Below are positions 1-8,223 of a DNA stretch of 64,000 bases, one piece after another. Source of the DNA: Pseudoalteromonas sp. OOF1S-7 (lineage in GTDB: Bacteria > Pseudomonadota > Gammaproteobacteria > Enterobacterales > Alteromonadaceae). The translations under genes and the position numbers were made by a program. The first letter of the stretch is position 1, and each line of letters starts with the position of its first letter. Location: the NCBI RefSeq assembly GCF_022347765.1, contig NZ_JAKRFZ010000001.1:248001-312000 (forward strand), in the 5' to 3' direction. Under the pieces are notes generated by a model. That model saw only the letters and a program-made list of their open reading frames with translations. It was not told where the DNA came from and did not search any database.

Positions 1-413
1 ATAACGACAAGCAACTTATTGCTCTGGTTCAGGGGATTAAAAAGTTACGCCACCTCCTGCGCTCAGAGCACAGTAAAGGCAAAGTAGACACACAAGTATT
101 TGTCCAGGAAGACCGAAAAATGGAGCGGCTGCAGCTTAGGATCAATGTGGAGAGCCAAATAAAGCGGGGATTGTCCGCGAAAAGCGCCAATATGGTGGGT
201 TCTGCACGGCAGTACTTCGAAAAAGCCTACGCGATTATTTGTGGGGTTACCTATTCAGATGAATATATTAGCGAAAAGAAGAGCCTGCTCGAAGGATATC
301 TGAGTGAGATCAGTACTGAGCTGAAAGCGTCCAATGCCTCTGCTGTGAAAAAGAAAGCCGAAAAAGAAAAGGACGATCTCGACGTCCTTTTCGCACCCAA
401 GAAAAAGTGGTGA
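1..413 (+). CDS. C-terminal part of a conserved-looking hypothetical protein, cut by the window start
   Basis: The frame is open from the first bases of the window to a TGA at 411-413, giving about 136 residues. The ATG at 120 is the first in-frame methionine, but the frame stays open upstream, so the true start is probably outside the window. The visible part looks mostly helical and charged. It contains an SARQYFEKAY segment and a very Lys/Glu-rich tail ending VLFAPKKKW. There is no signal peptide, membrane segment or motif I recognise. It converges on the purine permease gene with only six bases between the stops. The function is unknown. Confidence 0.65.
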   Translation, partial: NDKQLIALVQGIKKLRHLLRSEHSKGKVDTQVFVQEDRKMERLQLRINVESQIKRGLSAKSANMVGSARQYFEKAYAIICGVTYSDEYISEKKSLLEGYLSEISTELKASNASAVKKKAEKEKDDLDVLFAPKKKW

Positions 414-429
414 TCAGCTTCAGCTGATC
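412..429. terminator. Inverted repeat spanning two convergent stop codons
   Basis: Perfect 8-bp arms, GATCAGCT and AGCTGATC, separated by TC, overlap the stop codons of both convergent genes. There is no U-tract on either side, so it may stop or stabilise both transcripts but is not a canonical intrinsic terminator. Confidence 0.4.
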
Positions 430-1709
430 GCGAACTTTACGATAAAGAGGACGGTTAATATCCAGACACTGATGGAGATTTCCTCACGCTTGTTACAGGC
501 CAGTTTAACTGCCGTGTAAGAAATAAAGCCAAGTGCAATGCCGTGGGCAATCGAAAAGGTCAACGGTGTCATTAACAGCACAACACTCACCGGAATTGCA
601 TCGCTCATATCATCCCAGTTAACTAACTTCAGGTTTTGTAACATCAGTACAGCAACATACAAAATAGCACCGGCCGTAGCATAGGCAGGTACCATCTGTG
701 CCAGAGGTGCAAAGAACATCATCAACAGAAAACACAAACCAACGACCACGGCCGTTAAGCCAGTACGGCCACCCACGGATACGCCCGACACAGACTCGAT
801 GTAGGAAGTAGTAGTAGACGTCCCAAGAAACGAACCCGCAATGGTCGCTGAACTATCAGCTGACAGTGCTCTGCCAAGGCGTGGCATGCGCCCTTGTTCG
901 TCTGCAATCCCGGCTTTTTGCGTAACTGCGACCAAAGTACCGCTGGTATCGAACAAATCAACAAATAAGAATGCAAACACCACACTCAGCATCGAAATTT
1001 CCAGCGCACTGGCAATATCCAACTGGGCAAGAGTGGGGGCAATACTTGGCGGTGCCGACACAATGCCTGCGTATTCAACTAAGCCAAGAGCCCAGGCGAG
1101 AACAGTGACTAATAAAATACTGACCAGTACCCCACTTTTCATATCCCGATACATTAATGCGGCAATTACAAAAAAGCTCAGAATAGCGAGTAAAGGACCT
1201 GGGCTGGTAATGTCACCTAATTGCACAAATGTCGCGGGGCTGGCGACGATGATCTGCGCATTCTTCAGCGCGATCAGTGCCAGAAAAGCACCTATCCCTG
1301 TGGCAATCGCTTGCTTAAGCACCAGGGGAATTGCCTGGATCACCCACTCCCTGACTTTAAAAATACTCAGCACTAAAAACAAGCAGCCAGATAAGAAAAC
1401 CGCGCCCAGCGCGCTTTGCCAGGTATGTCCCATCCCCAGCACAACGCCATAAGTAAAAAAGGCATTTAATCCCATACCAGGGGCCAAAGCCAAAGGATAA
1501 TTGGCCCAAAGGCCCATAATAAAACAACCTATGGCAGCCGCTAAACAGGTCGCGACAAACGCGGCACCATGATCGATGCCCGCTTCAGCCAGCATGGCCG
1601 GGTTTACAAACACAATGTAAACCATAGTGACAAATGTCGTCAGACCGGCAATAAACTCGGTTTTGACTGTGCTCTGCTGTGCACGGAGCGAAAATAATTT
1701 TTCCAGCAT
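420..1709 (-). CDS. NCS2-family purine permease, AzgA/PurP-like
   Basis: A 429-residue polytopic inner-membrane protein of the AzgA branch of the NCS2 family, which imports adenine, guanine or hypoxanthine with protons. Diagnostic features are LAPGMGLNAFFTYGVV near residue 75, a central DLFDTSGTLVAVT segment, and a GTSTTTSYIESVSG segment followed by GGRTGLTAVV. Length matches the family (about 430-450). I chose the ATG at 1709 (MLEKLFSLRAQ) because family members start this way. An upstream in-frame ATG would add 27 unusual basic residues. Its exact purine is not deducible. It has no operon partner. Confidence 0.9.
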   Translation of the reverse strand: MLEKLFSLRAQQSTVKTEFIAGLTTFVTMVYIVFVNPAMLAEAGIDHGAAFVATCLAAAIGCFIMGLWANYPLALAPGMGLNAFFTYGVVLGMGHTWQSALGAVFLSGCLFLVLSIFKVREWVIQAIPLVLKQAIATGIGAFLALIALKNAQIIVASPATFVQLGDITSPGPLLAILSFFVIAALMYRDMKSGVLVSILLVTVLAWALGLVEYAGIVSAPPSIAPTLAQLDIASALEISMLSVVFAFLFVDLFDTSGTLVAVTQKAGIADEQGRMPRLGRALSADSSATIAGSFLGTSTTTSYIESVSGVSVGGRTGLTAVVVGLCFLLMMFFAPLAQMVPAYATAGAILYVAVLMLQNLKLVNWDDMSDAIPVSVVLLMTPLTFSIAHGIALGFISYTAVKLACNKREEISISVWILTVLFIVKFAIS

Positions 1710-1827
1710 GTCTTTGTATTTTATATAGAAACGAAAGCCGGATTTTATCACAAATCTCTGGTGTAATCGGACAAAATAGTTAAAAATCAACTACACTCTG
1801 ATCTAGGTCGTATTAAGTGAAATCAGT

Positions 1828-2289
1828 ATGAAAAAGAACCAATTAGCAGTTGCAAACGGTAATGACTTGGAACAACAACTCCTCAATGTACTGGAGTTTG
1901 TCACCGCAACGCCGGACTCTGAAAACCGCTGGCCCTCAGACACGGATAGCAAAGCCGCCTATAAAAAAGGACTTTATTATCTGAAAAATAAACAGTATCC
2001 GCTCGCCGCAAAATGGTTACGCCTGGCTGCTATGTCAGGCGATAACAAAGCTCAGTTTTACCTTGGCATGTTGTTTATCAAGGGTCAGGGCGTACCAAAG
2101 AGCGTGTTTCATGGTATCGCCTGGCTGTCACTCGCCCAAAGTCAGGGCAACCAGGCTGCAACAGAGACACTGGAACAAGTCCGTACACACCTGACTGCAA
2201 AACGCTTTATAGATGCACAGTGCTATGCAGCTACCCTGTATGAGCAAATCCACCAAATGATGCATTTTAACCAGGATGCCTGCAAATAA
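1828..2289 (+). CDS. Sel1-like (TPR-type) repeat protein
   Basis: A 153-residue, apparently cytoplasmic protein. Residues about 45-110 form two Sel1-like helical repeats (AAYKKGLYYLKNKQYPLAAK, then AAMSGDNKAQFYLGMLFIKG with GVPKSVFHGIAWLSLAQSQG). Such repeats usually act as protein-interaction scaffolds. No signal peptide is visible, unlike many secreted Sel1 proteins. It is divergent from the purine permease, with 118 bp between the starts. The specific role is unknown. Confidence 0.8.
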   Translation: MKKNQLAVANGNDLEQQLLNVLEFVTATPDSENRWPSDTDSKAAYKKGLYYLKNKQYPLAAKWLRLAAMSGDNKAQFYLGMLFIKGQGVPKSVFHGIAWLSLAQSQGNQAATETLEQVRTHLTAKRFIDAQCYAATLYEQIHQMMHFNQDACK

Positions 2290-2360
2290 TAAAAGTAAAT
2301 ATAATCAAAGCTCTAATACCAAAGAACAAAAAACACGCGATATTTTACTTGCCAAACAGC

Positions 2361-2400
2361 ACTGTATGAAATACTGTATAACCACTGTATAGAAAATCAG
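2361..2400 (+). promoter_or_regulatory. LexA-like SOS operator region of sulA with three ACTGTAT repeats
   Basis: ACTGTAT occurs three times, at 2361, 2373 and 2384, spaced 12 and 11 bp, about one helical turn. The last copy forms CTGTATAGAAAATCAG (2385-2400), which fits the gammaproteobacterial LexA pattern CTGT-N8-ACAG with one mismatch in the right half-site. It ends 10 bp before the sulA ATG. A -35-like TTGCCA lies at 2349-2354. LexA control is expected for sulA; the extra half-sites are an observation only. Confidence 0.6.
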
Positions 2401-2410
2401 TGGTCTGCTC

Positions 2411-2836
2411 ATGTTACATACTCAAGTGCAAAATATTTCTTTGTCTCAAACCAACTCAGGTGATAAACGTTATCAGCTGGTTTATGCGGAAGATGATATA
2501 GTCAGTAGCTTAGAATTACTTAAAATCTTGTATCGGTGTAACTCGCTACACAGATGGACACTACTCATTGCGCCAGACAACATTCCCAGCAAGGCATTAC
2601 TGGATACCCGCTCAATTGACAGTAGCAAGTTACTGGTACTGCGCCAGAGACATTTGATAAACTTGGAGTATGTTATTAACAGCGCTTTATGCAAAGGCAA
2701 CTTTGCAGCGGTGATCACCTGGACGGATATTGTTACTGAGCAACAGCTTGCCCGGTTTAAGCTGATAGACAGTGATACTGAGTTATTTTGCTTTAGTCGT
2801 ACTTCCGGCCACGGAGCATCTGTCGTTGCGCATTAA
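2411..2836 (+). CDS. sulA: SulA-like SOS cell division inhibitor
   Basis: A 141-residue protein with the SulA layout. It has an HRWTLLIAPDNIPSK strand-turn segment like the RWQLWLTP region of E. coli SulA, then a segment ending in SALCKGNFAAVITW, which matches the RALRTGNYSVVIGW region, and a downstream helix rich in acidic residues. SulA binds FtsZ and blocks its polymerisation during the SOS response. E. coli SulA is 169 residues, so this is a short version with a reduced N-terminus. LexA-like half-sites lie immediately upstream. ychJ follows after 16 bp and could share the transcript. Confidence 0.75.
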   Translation: MLHTQVQNISLSQTNSGDKRYQLVYAEDDIVSSLELLKILYRCNSLHRWTLLIAPDNIPSKALLDTRSIDSSKLLVLRQRHLINLEYVINSALCKGNFAAVITWTDIVTEQQLARFKLIDSDTELFCFSRTSGHGASVVAH

Positions 2837-2852
2837 ATTCAAATGAGAAATT

Positions 2853-3308
2853 ATGTGTTATTGCGGTTCTGAAATTGAAGCACAAGCGTGCTGTCTGCCT
2901 TTTATAGAAGGCCGTAAACAGCCACAAAGTGCAGAGCAGCTAATGCGTTCACGGTATAGTGCTTATTGCCTCAAAGACACAGAGTATATACATCATACTT
3001 ATGCACAGAGTAAGCGCGCAGAAAACAGTGAGGCCAGTATCAAAGCATTTGCCGAGCAGGTCGCCTTTATCGGATTAGAGGTTATCGAGTGCAATGAGTC
3101 TGCCGACTATCACTTTGTGGAATTTAAAGCGACTTATCTGGATGGCGGCGTGTGTGTCACCATGCATGAGCGCTCCCGATTTTTAAAAGAGGCGGGCCTG
3201 TGGCGCTACCTGGATGGTGAGCTTTATGCCTGCCCTGAGAAAAAAGTCAGCAGGAATGATCCTTGTCCCTGCCAAAGTGGGAAGAAGTTTAAAAAATGTC
3301 ATGGCTAG
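2853..3308 (+). CDS. ychJ: YchJ-family protein with SEC-C metal-binding motifs
   Basis: A 151-residue protein of the YchJ (UPF0225) family. The N-terminus CYCGSEIEAQACC and the C-terminus NDPCPCQSGKKFKKCHG are zinc-binding SEC-C-type motifs. Between them lies an NTF2-like domain with the family hallmark SAEQLMRSRYSAYCLKD. The biochemical role of YchJ is not established. It lies 16 bp after sulA on the same strand and is followed by a hairpin terminator. Confidence 0.88.
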   Translation: MCYCGSEIEAQACCLPFIEGRKQPQSAEQLMRSRYSAYCLKDTEYIHHTYAQSKRAENSEASIKAFAEQVAFIGLEVIECNESADYHFVEFKATYLDGGVCVTMHERSRFLKEAGLWRYLDGELYACPEKKVSRNDPCPCQSGKKFKKCHG

Positions 3309-3327
3309 CTCGCTGGCGATGTCGGCC

Positions 3328-3360
3328 GGATTGTTGAGTGCTCAACAATCCGCACTTTTT
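3328..3360 (+). terminator. Rho-independent terminator after ychJ
   Basis: 11-bp perfect arms GGATTGTTGAG (3328-3338) and CTCAACAATCC (3341-3351) are followed by GCAC and five T residues. It lies 20 bp after the ychJ stop. The rest of 3361-3556 shows no gene or clear site. Confidence 0.75.
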
Positions 3361-3556
3361 CGATATAACGCCTTGTGTCCGCACCATTGCTTAGCCTATA
3401 ACAGGCTGATAACGGTGCTCAACCGAGCCACCGCAATAAGCTGGTAGCGTTTTATATAAACCGCCTGTGAAGCGTCAGGCTTAAGCTACTTTTCTTCGGC
3501 GCTTAATCTGTGGATCACACGCCGTGCTTTTATTGAAGTTTCCTAATGAACTTAAG

Positions 3557-4078
3557 TTACACAGCAACCTGCAACATAGACTGCATTTCACCACCGGCTA
3601 TCTGGTCATAAAAACCCGCCGCATCTATATCTTTATTGTCTACCAATATTTGAGGGGTTCTGGTTTTTTCTAGTTTCTGTCTTACAGCAGGTTCGAGGTT
3701 GTCAACGATGTGCAGGGGAATGTGCTTTTTATCGTTGCGTACCGCATACGGCTCTGGCTGCAAACATTCTTTAAGGCGCAGGCTGGCCAAATCACCATCC
3801 TGGACTAAAAACCCGTTATCATGCCCTATCAACATATTGAACTGTTCGGGGGCAAGTGGCTTTTGCGGACCAAGCTGCAGTGCCTGTTTTAACACCGCTT
3901 CGGATTTATCGGGCTCCTCTTGTGACGTATGAGGCAGGTCGAACTGGCTAAAATCTAGCGCATCCTGTGACAGCAAAGATAAAAGCAACGCAAAATCACC
4001 GCGTCTTGCTTCATGAACGCTGTGGTTAAGTGCACTGCCCAGCTGAGCTTCTTTGCACAAAATGCCATCTATCTGCAT
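3557..4078 (-). CDS. VC2046/SO_2500 family protein
   Basis: A 173-residue soluble protein. The N-terminal segment QLGSALNHSVHEARRGDFALLLSLLSQDAL is typical of a gammaproteobacterial family named after VC2046/SO_2500, whose function is unknown. There is no signal peptide or catalytic motif. I chose the ATG at 4078 (MQIDGILCKEAQLG) over one five codons upstream because family members start close to this segment. It lies alone, divergent from the tRNA-Tyr cluster. The family assignment is from memory of the conserved N-terminus. Confidence 0.6.
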   Translation of the reverse strand: MQIDGILCKEAQLGSALNHSVHEARRGDFALLLSLLSQDALDFSQFDLPHTSQEEPDKSEAVLKQALQLGPQKPLAPEQFNMLIGHDNGFLVQDGDLASLRLKECLQPEPYAVRNDKKHIPLHIVDNLEPAVRQKLEKTRTPQILVDNKDIDAAGFYDQIAGGEMQSMLQVAV

Positions 4079-4147
4079 GTAAAATCGCCACAATTTAGGG
4101 AATATGAAAATTTATCGGCATTTTTTCAATTTTCTTTAGTACATTTC

Positions 4148-4175
4148 TTTACTTCACTAAAAACTTTGATATTAT
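4148..4175 (+). promoter_or_regulatory. Sigma-70 promoter of the tRNA-Tyr operon
   Basis: A -35-like TTTACT (4148-4153) and a -10-like TATTAT (4170-4175) are 16 bp apart. A GC-rich discriminator (GCGCC, 4178-4182) follows, as in stringently controlled stable-RNA promoters. The first tRNA begins at 4191. Confidence 0.55.
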
Positions 4176-4190
4176 CAGCGCCGTTGTTGA

Positions 4191-4275
4191 GGAGGGGTTC
4201 CCGAGCGGCCAAAGGGATCAGACTGTAAATCTGACGGCACTGCCTTCGCTGGTTCGAATCCAGCCCCCTCCACCA
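4191..4275 (+). tRNA. tRNA-Tyr (anticodon GTA), copy 1
   Basis: An 85-nt class II tRNA with a long variable arm, acceptor stem GGAGGGG/CCCCTCC, anticodon GTA in CTGTAAA, T-loop GGTTCGAATCC and an encoded CCA end. It closely resembles E. coli tRNA-Tyr. Confidence 0.97.
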
Positions 4276-4298
4276 CTTCACAATTTTTATTTCTCTTA

Positions 4299-4383
4299 GG
4301 AGGGGTTCCCGAGCGGCCAAAGGGATCAGACTGTAAATCTGACGGCACTGCCTTCGCTGGTTCGAATCCAGCCCCCTCCACCA
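4299..4383 (+). tRNA. tRNA-Tyr (anticodon GTA), copy 2
   Basis: Identical in sequence to copy 1. It is separated from it by a 23-nt AT-rich spacer, giving a 108-bp repeat unit. The CCA end is encoded. Confidence 0.97.
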
Positions 4384-4406
4384 CTTTACAATTTGTTTTT
4401 CTCTTC

Positions 4407-4491
4407 GGAGGGGTTCCCGAGCGGCCAAAGGGATCAGACTGTAAATCTGACGGCACTGCCTTCGCTGGTTCGAATCCAGCCCCCTCCACCA
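4407..4491 (+). tRNA. tRNA-Tyr (anticodon GTA), copy 3
   Basis: Identical to copies 1 and 2. The spacer before it (4384-4406) is also 23 nt and similar to the first. Only T-rich sequence follows; no clear hairpin terminator is seen before the convergent gene ending at 4521. Confidence 0.97.
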
Positions 4492-4520
4492 CTTTCCTTA
4501 TTTTCTTGTTTACTGAACTG

Positions 4521-5198
4521 TTATTTTTCTATCTGAAGCCTGACACCCTGCTCTCTTAAATAAGCCTGAGCTTCGCGATAACCTGGATAGTGCTGTGCAA
4601 CAATTTGCCAGAAGGCCTGATTGTGTGCCATCACATGATAATGTGCCAGCTCATGCACAACCACATAATCAATCACCCACTTCGGCGCCCCAACCAGCAG
4701 ACTATTAAGCGCCAGCGTGCCATTAGATGACAAACTCCCCCAGCGGCGTTTATATTCTCTGATCTTCAGTACCTGATACTGACTGCTCATCTGCTGTGAG
4801 TACTCTGCCAGTAGCGGTGTAACATAACTTAACAAAGTCTGGCTTAGTAATTTAAACAGCGCCTTGCGCGCGCCCTCTGAGCCAGGTTGCGCCCGGGTTT
4901 TGAGCCCTATGCATTGTGCGTCGTGGTCAACATAAGAACGACTTTGAGAATACTCAAACCTGTACTGCTCACCAAATATCTGAATTTGTTTACTGTCGAA
5001 CGGCGCCTGGATCCGCTGCTGCTGGGCAGATACCGCCAGCTTTTTGCTTTCAACCCAATGTGACTTGCTTTTTAGCCAGGTATCCAACCAGCGCCTGTCG
5101 ATACCGTAAGGCGCAAAGACTTTGACGCCATCCGCTGTAATTTTAATCGCAACACTCTGTCTGCGCTTACTGATGCTTAACTGATAATCGAATGACAT
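4521..5198 (-). CDS. YgjP-like (DUF45) metallopeptidase-fold protein
   Basis: A 225-residue cytoplasmic protein of the DUF45/YgjP family. The zinc-binding helix VVHELAHYHVMAHNQAFW supplies HELAH plus a downstream His, near residues 175-195. It is preceded by the family segment REYKRRWGSLSSNGTLALNSLL. The fold is that of a zincin-type metallopeptidase; the natural substrate is unclear. It lies divergent from the channel gene with 72 bp between starts, and converges on the tRNA cluster. Confidence 0.85.
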   Translation of the reverse strand: MSFDYQLSISKRRQSVAIKITADGVKVFAPYGIDRRWLDTWLKSKSHWVESKKLAVSAQQQRIQAPFDSKQIQIFGEQYRFEYSQSRSYVDHDAQCIGLKTRAQPGSEGARKALFKLLSQTLLSYVTPLLAEYSQQMSSQYQVLKIREYKRRWGSLSSNGTLALNSLLVGAPKWVIDYVVVHELAHYHVMAHNQAFWQIVAQHYPGYREAQAYLREQGVRLQIEK

Positions 5199-5270
5199 AG
5201 ATACAATTTTTTATTTACCCTGAAAAAATGCTGCTACCCTTACTAATAAGAAGGATTGAGCTGGCACAAT

Positions 5271-6251
5271 ATGAACAATAAACCACTTTGCCAATATGAA
5301 TCACCCGACGGGCATAACTGCCAGGAAATAGACATGGGTTCAGGCTATTGCTTTTGGCATGATAGCAAATTTGACAAAAGCGGTCTGGAGTTAACACAAA
5401 AACTGGAGCGCTATGCCAAACGCGGTGGCCTTCTACAGGGGTTAGAATTAAAACGGGCTAATCTTGAGGGCCTTAATCTGGTTAAGTTTGACCACCACGA
5501 AGGCTACGACCTGTCATACAGCAACTTTTATCGTGCCAATTTGCAAGGTGCTCACCTGTTCAACAATACCATCAAGCATGCCTCGCTGATGAAGGCGGAT
5601 TTGCGTGACGCCAACCTGCACTGCTGCAAGCTTGAAGATACCAACCTGTTGGGCATGAAACTCGATAAAACCCGCATCGACAACCTCTACCTCGGTGATA
5701 AGTTGTTGCAGGAAAAACAAGCCCATGAAGCCCTTAAACAACAAGACTTGGATGAGGCTAACGATCTGTTTTTACAATCAGAGGAAATTTACCGCCTGCT
5801 AAGAAAGGGAGCCGAGCAGCAGGGTCTGTTTGAAATGGCCGGGAAATATACTTACAGCGAGCTGCGCATGCGCCACGCGCAATATCCAAAATTTTCTAAA
5901 CGCCGCCTGGTATCCTCTTTTGTTGACATGTTATGTGGTTACGGCGAAAAGCCCGAGAATGTGATCCGCTTCAGTTTAGGCATGATCATCGCCTGCGCTA
6001 TCTGCTACTTCCTGTTCGGGATCAATTACAATGACGGGCTCATTCAGTTTTCCAGTCAGGCTTCCTGGTCGGACAATCTAAGTACTTTACTCAATTGCAT
6101 TTATTTCAGTGTGGTCACCTTTACAACGCTTGGTTATGGCGACATAACACCAACCGGCATCACCCGACTGGTCGCAACGGTTGAGGCATTTACCGGCAGC
6201 TTTTCGTTGGCGTTGTTCGTCGTTGTCTTTGTAAAACGCATGACGCGTTAG
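5271..6251 (+). CDS. Two-TM potassium channel with N-terminal Cys/His motif and pentapeptide repeats
   Basis: A 326-residue membrane protein. Residues 7-30 contain C-x9-C-x9-C-x2-H (C7, C17, C27, H30), a likely small zinc-binding motif. Residues about 60-145 are pentapeptide repeats (RANLEGLNL, RANLQGAHL, KADLRDANL), which form a beta-helix. About 50 helical residues follow. Then come TM1 (IRFSLGMIIACAICYFLF), a pore loop with the potassium selectivity filter TTLGYGD, and TM2 (FSLALFVVVFV). The product should be a tetrameric K+ channel with a cytoplasmic N-terminal domain. The ATG at 5271 is preferred; a TTG at 5256 is possible. It overlaps the convergent HD gene by 4 bp. Confidence 0.85.
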   Translation: MNNKPLCQYESPDGHNCQEIDMGSGYCFWHDSKFDKSGLELTQKLERYAKRGGLLQGLELKRANLEGLNLVKFDHHEGYDLSYSNFYRANLQGAHLFNNTIKHASLMKADLRDANLHCCKLEDTNLLGMKLDKTRIDNLYLGDKLLQEKQAHEALKQQDLDEANDLFLQSEEIYRLLRKGAEQQGLFEMAGKYTYSELRMRHAQYPKFSKRRLVSSFVDMLCGYGEKPENVIRFSLGMIIACAICYFLFGINYNDGLIQFSSQASWSDNLSTLLNCIYFSVVTFTTLGYGDITPTGITRLVATVEAFTGSFSLALFVVVFVKRMTR

Positions 6252-6895
6252 TCGCAGATCCCAATCTCTCTTCCCAATTCGTGCAAAAATCCATGCATAA
6301 ACTCAGTGCGCCGCTGGGCTTCTTGCTTTGCAGACTGAGTATGCATTTGCTCAGCAATATTCAGCAGCTTGATGTAGAAATGATCTAAAGTATATTTTTT
6401 GTCATCCGCTTCACGGTTTCGACAAAATGGGTCATCAATATGATACATATGTCTGGCAATGGCGCCGCCCACTTTCATACACCGGCTCACACCAATTGCA
6501 CCTAAAGCATCCATACGATCTGCATCCTGGACTACCTTGGCCTCCAGAGTATCAGGCGTCACATTGGCGCTAAAGCTATGTGCCACAATGGCATGGTGCA
6601 CGGCAGGCAACTTGTCTTTGGGATAATCCAGTGTCGATAAAAAGGCAACAGCCCTGTCTGCAGCCAGTTTTGAGGCAATGGGTCTGTCCGGGTGATTCTT
6701 CGCCACCGCTACACAATCGTGCAACCAGGCAGCAGGCAGTACAACCTCAAGATCAGCGCCTTCCGCGGCACACAATTGTTTGGCTGTTTTAACCACACGC
6801 AGGATGTGCGATAAATCATGGGCGGTGTCAGCAAACTCAGTGGTGAGCATAAAATCTCGGCATGCCGTTTCAAATTCCGTCATATTTATTGTCAT
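6248..6895 (-). CDS. HD-domain phosphohydrolase, YedJ-like
   Basis: A 215-residue cytoplasmic protein with a complete HD metal site. The pieces are HDLSHILRV near residue 25, the defining WLHDCVAV near residue 57, a HAIVAHSFS segment and VVQDADRMDALGAIG near residue 125. The HD-x-HD-D order is that of small HD hydrolases such as E. coli YedJ, which act on phosphoester or nucleotide substrates. The substrate here is unknown. The ATG at 6895 has a GGGA sequence at close spacing. It is divergent from rlmI. Confidence 0.85.
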   Translation of the reverse strand: MTINMTEFETACRDFMLTTEFADTAHDLSHILRVVKTAKQLCAAEGADLEVVLPAAWLHDCVAVAKNHPDRPIASKLAADRAVAFLSTLDYPKDKLPAVHHAIVAHSFSANVTPDTLEAKVVQDADRMDALGAIGVSRCMKVGGAIARHMYHIDDPFCRNREADDKKYTLDHFYIKLLNIAEQMHTQSAKQEAQRRTEFMHGFLHELGREIGICD

Positions 6896-6930
6896 TTATC
6901 CCTTAACCTTATGGTTCTGATTGTATGTTG

Positions 6931-6946
6931 TTAGTGGCTTCACTAA
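6931..6946. repeat. Small palindrome in the HD/rlmI divergent region
   Basis: TTAGTG-GCTT-CACTAA, perfect 6-bp arms, lies between the divergent starts at 6895 and 6979. It could be an operator or a transcript hairpin. No known regulator motif is recognised. Confidence 0.3.
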
Positions 6947-6978
6947 AATATCACCATTATCTACTGTAAGGAATTTAT

Positions 6979-8169
6979 ATGTCTTGCGCGCTGTATTTAC
7001 AACCTGGCCGTGAAAAATCTTTAAAAAGAAAACACCCCTGGATCTTTTCTAAAGCAATAAAAAAAGTCAAAGGCAAACCTGCTCTTGGCGATACCGTGAC
7101 CATTTATAGTCACGACGGTCAATACCTGGCCACAGCCGCATACAGCCCTGGTTCTCAGATCCGGGCCCGGATCTGGAGCTTTGATCAGTCTGAGCACATC
7201 GATCAGTCATTTTTCGAAAGAAAACTGTCACGGGCACTTGCCGCGCGCGAGCAAGTTATCGAAGAAGGTCAGTTAACCGGTTTCAGGCTCTGTGCAGCCG
7301 AATCGGACGGTCTGCCGGGCATTACCATAGATAAGTTTGACAACTACCTGGTCTGTCAGCTGCTTAGCGCTGGTGCAGAGCGTCACAAAGGTGAAATCGT
7401 ACAAGCGCTCAGAAGCCTGTTCCCCGAGTGCAATATTTACGAGCGCTCTGACGTTGATGTACGTAAAAAAGAAGGCCTGGAAAAAACCACAGGCGTTTTG
7501 TGGGGAGACGAGCCAGAGGCGCCCGTTGTGATCATGGAAAACGGCTTGAAAATAGAAGTCGATATCAAATCCGGCCACAAAACCGGCTTCTACCTGGACC
7601 AAAGAGACAGTCGTGCAGCACTGGAGCGCTTCTCTAAAGGCAAATCGGTACTAAACTGCTTCTGTTACACAGGCACATTTGGTCTGTATGCGCTTCGTGG
7701 CGAGTGTGACGAAGTCATTAATGTCGATGTCTCTCAGCCGGCGCTGGATACCGCCAAACGTAATGTGCAGCACAATGATCTAGATCTGTCTCGTGCCCAG
7801 TTTGTTAAGCAGGATGTGTTTAAACTGCTCAGACAATACCGTGAGGAAGGCCGTCAGTTTGACACGATTGTGATGGATCCTCCCAAATTTGCCGAGAGTA
7901 AAGCCCAGCTCAACGGCGCCTGCCGTGGCTATAAAGACATCAATATGCTGGCCATGCAGTTGCTTAAACCGGGCGGCACGCTTTTGACCTTCTCGTGCTC
8001 TGGCCTGATGGAGCAAAACCTATTCCAAAAAGTGGTCGCCGATGCGGCGCTGGATGCAGGTAAGGACCTGTTAATTATGGAACGCCTTAATCAGGCAGCT
8101 GACCACCCTATCGCGGGCTGTTATCCGGAAGGGTTTTATCTTAAAGGCTTGATCTGCAAAGTGTATTAA
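6979..8169 (+). CDS. rlmI: 23S rRNA (cytosine-1962-C5)-methyltransferase RlmI
   Basis: A 396-residue enzyme, the same length as E. coli RlmI, that methylates C1962 of 23S rRNA using S-adenosylmethionine. The N-terminal about 75 residues form a PUA RNA-binding domain ([23 protein letters not shown]). The C-terminal Rossmann methyltransferase domain has [12 protein letters not shown], the SAM loop [14 protein letters not shown], motif [12 protein letters not shown] and the catalytic Cys region FSCSGLM. A good ribosome site (TAAGGA) precedes the ATG. It is monocistronic, ending in a hairpin terminator. Confidence 0.95.
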   Translation: MSCALYLQPGREKSLKRKHPWIFSKAIKKVKGKPALGDTVTIYSHDGQYLATAAYSPGSQIRARIWSFDQSEHIDQSFFERKLSRALAAREQVIEEGQLTGFRLCAAESDGLPGITIDKFDNYLVCQLLSAGAERHKGEIVQALRSLFPECNIYERSDVDVRKKEGLEKTTGVLWGDEPEAPVVIMENGLKIEVDIKSGHKTGFYLDQRDSRAALERFSKGKSVLNCFCYTGTFGLYALRGECDEVINVDVSQPALDTAKRNVQHNDLDLSRAQFVKQDVFKLLRQYREEGRQFDTIVMDPPKFAESKAQLNGACRGYKDINMLAMQLLKPGGTLLTFSCSGLMEQNLFQKVVADAALDAGKDLLIMERLNQAADHPIAGCYPEGFYLKGLICKVY

Positions 8170-8179
8170 TAACTAACAA

Positions 8180-8203
8180 AAAGGCCGGTTTATACCGGCC
8201 TTT
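8180..8203. terminator. Bidirectional hairpin terminator between rlmI and the protease gene
   Basis: AAAGGCCGGT (8180-8189), loop TTAT, ACCGGCCTTT (8194-8203): a perfect 10-bp stem with A and T runs on its flanks. It lies 10 bp after the rlmI stop and 20 bp from the stop of the convergent protease. Confidence 0.85.
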
Positions 8204-8223
8204 GTCGTTTACTCAATGAGTAT

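Noticed and set aside
4126..4492. Long minus-strand open frames across the tRNA cluster with repeated AGFEPAKAVPSD peptides
   Set aside because: They are antisense readings of three identical tRNA genes, not proteins.
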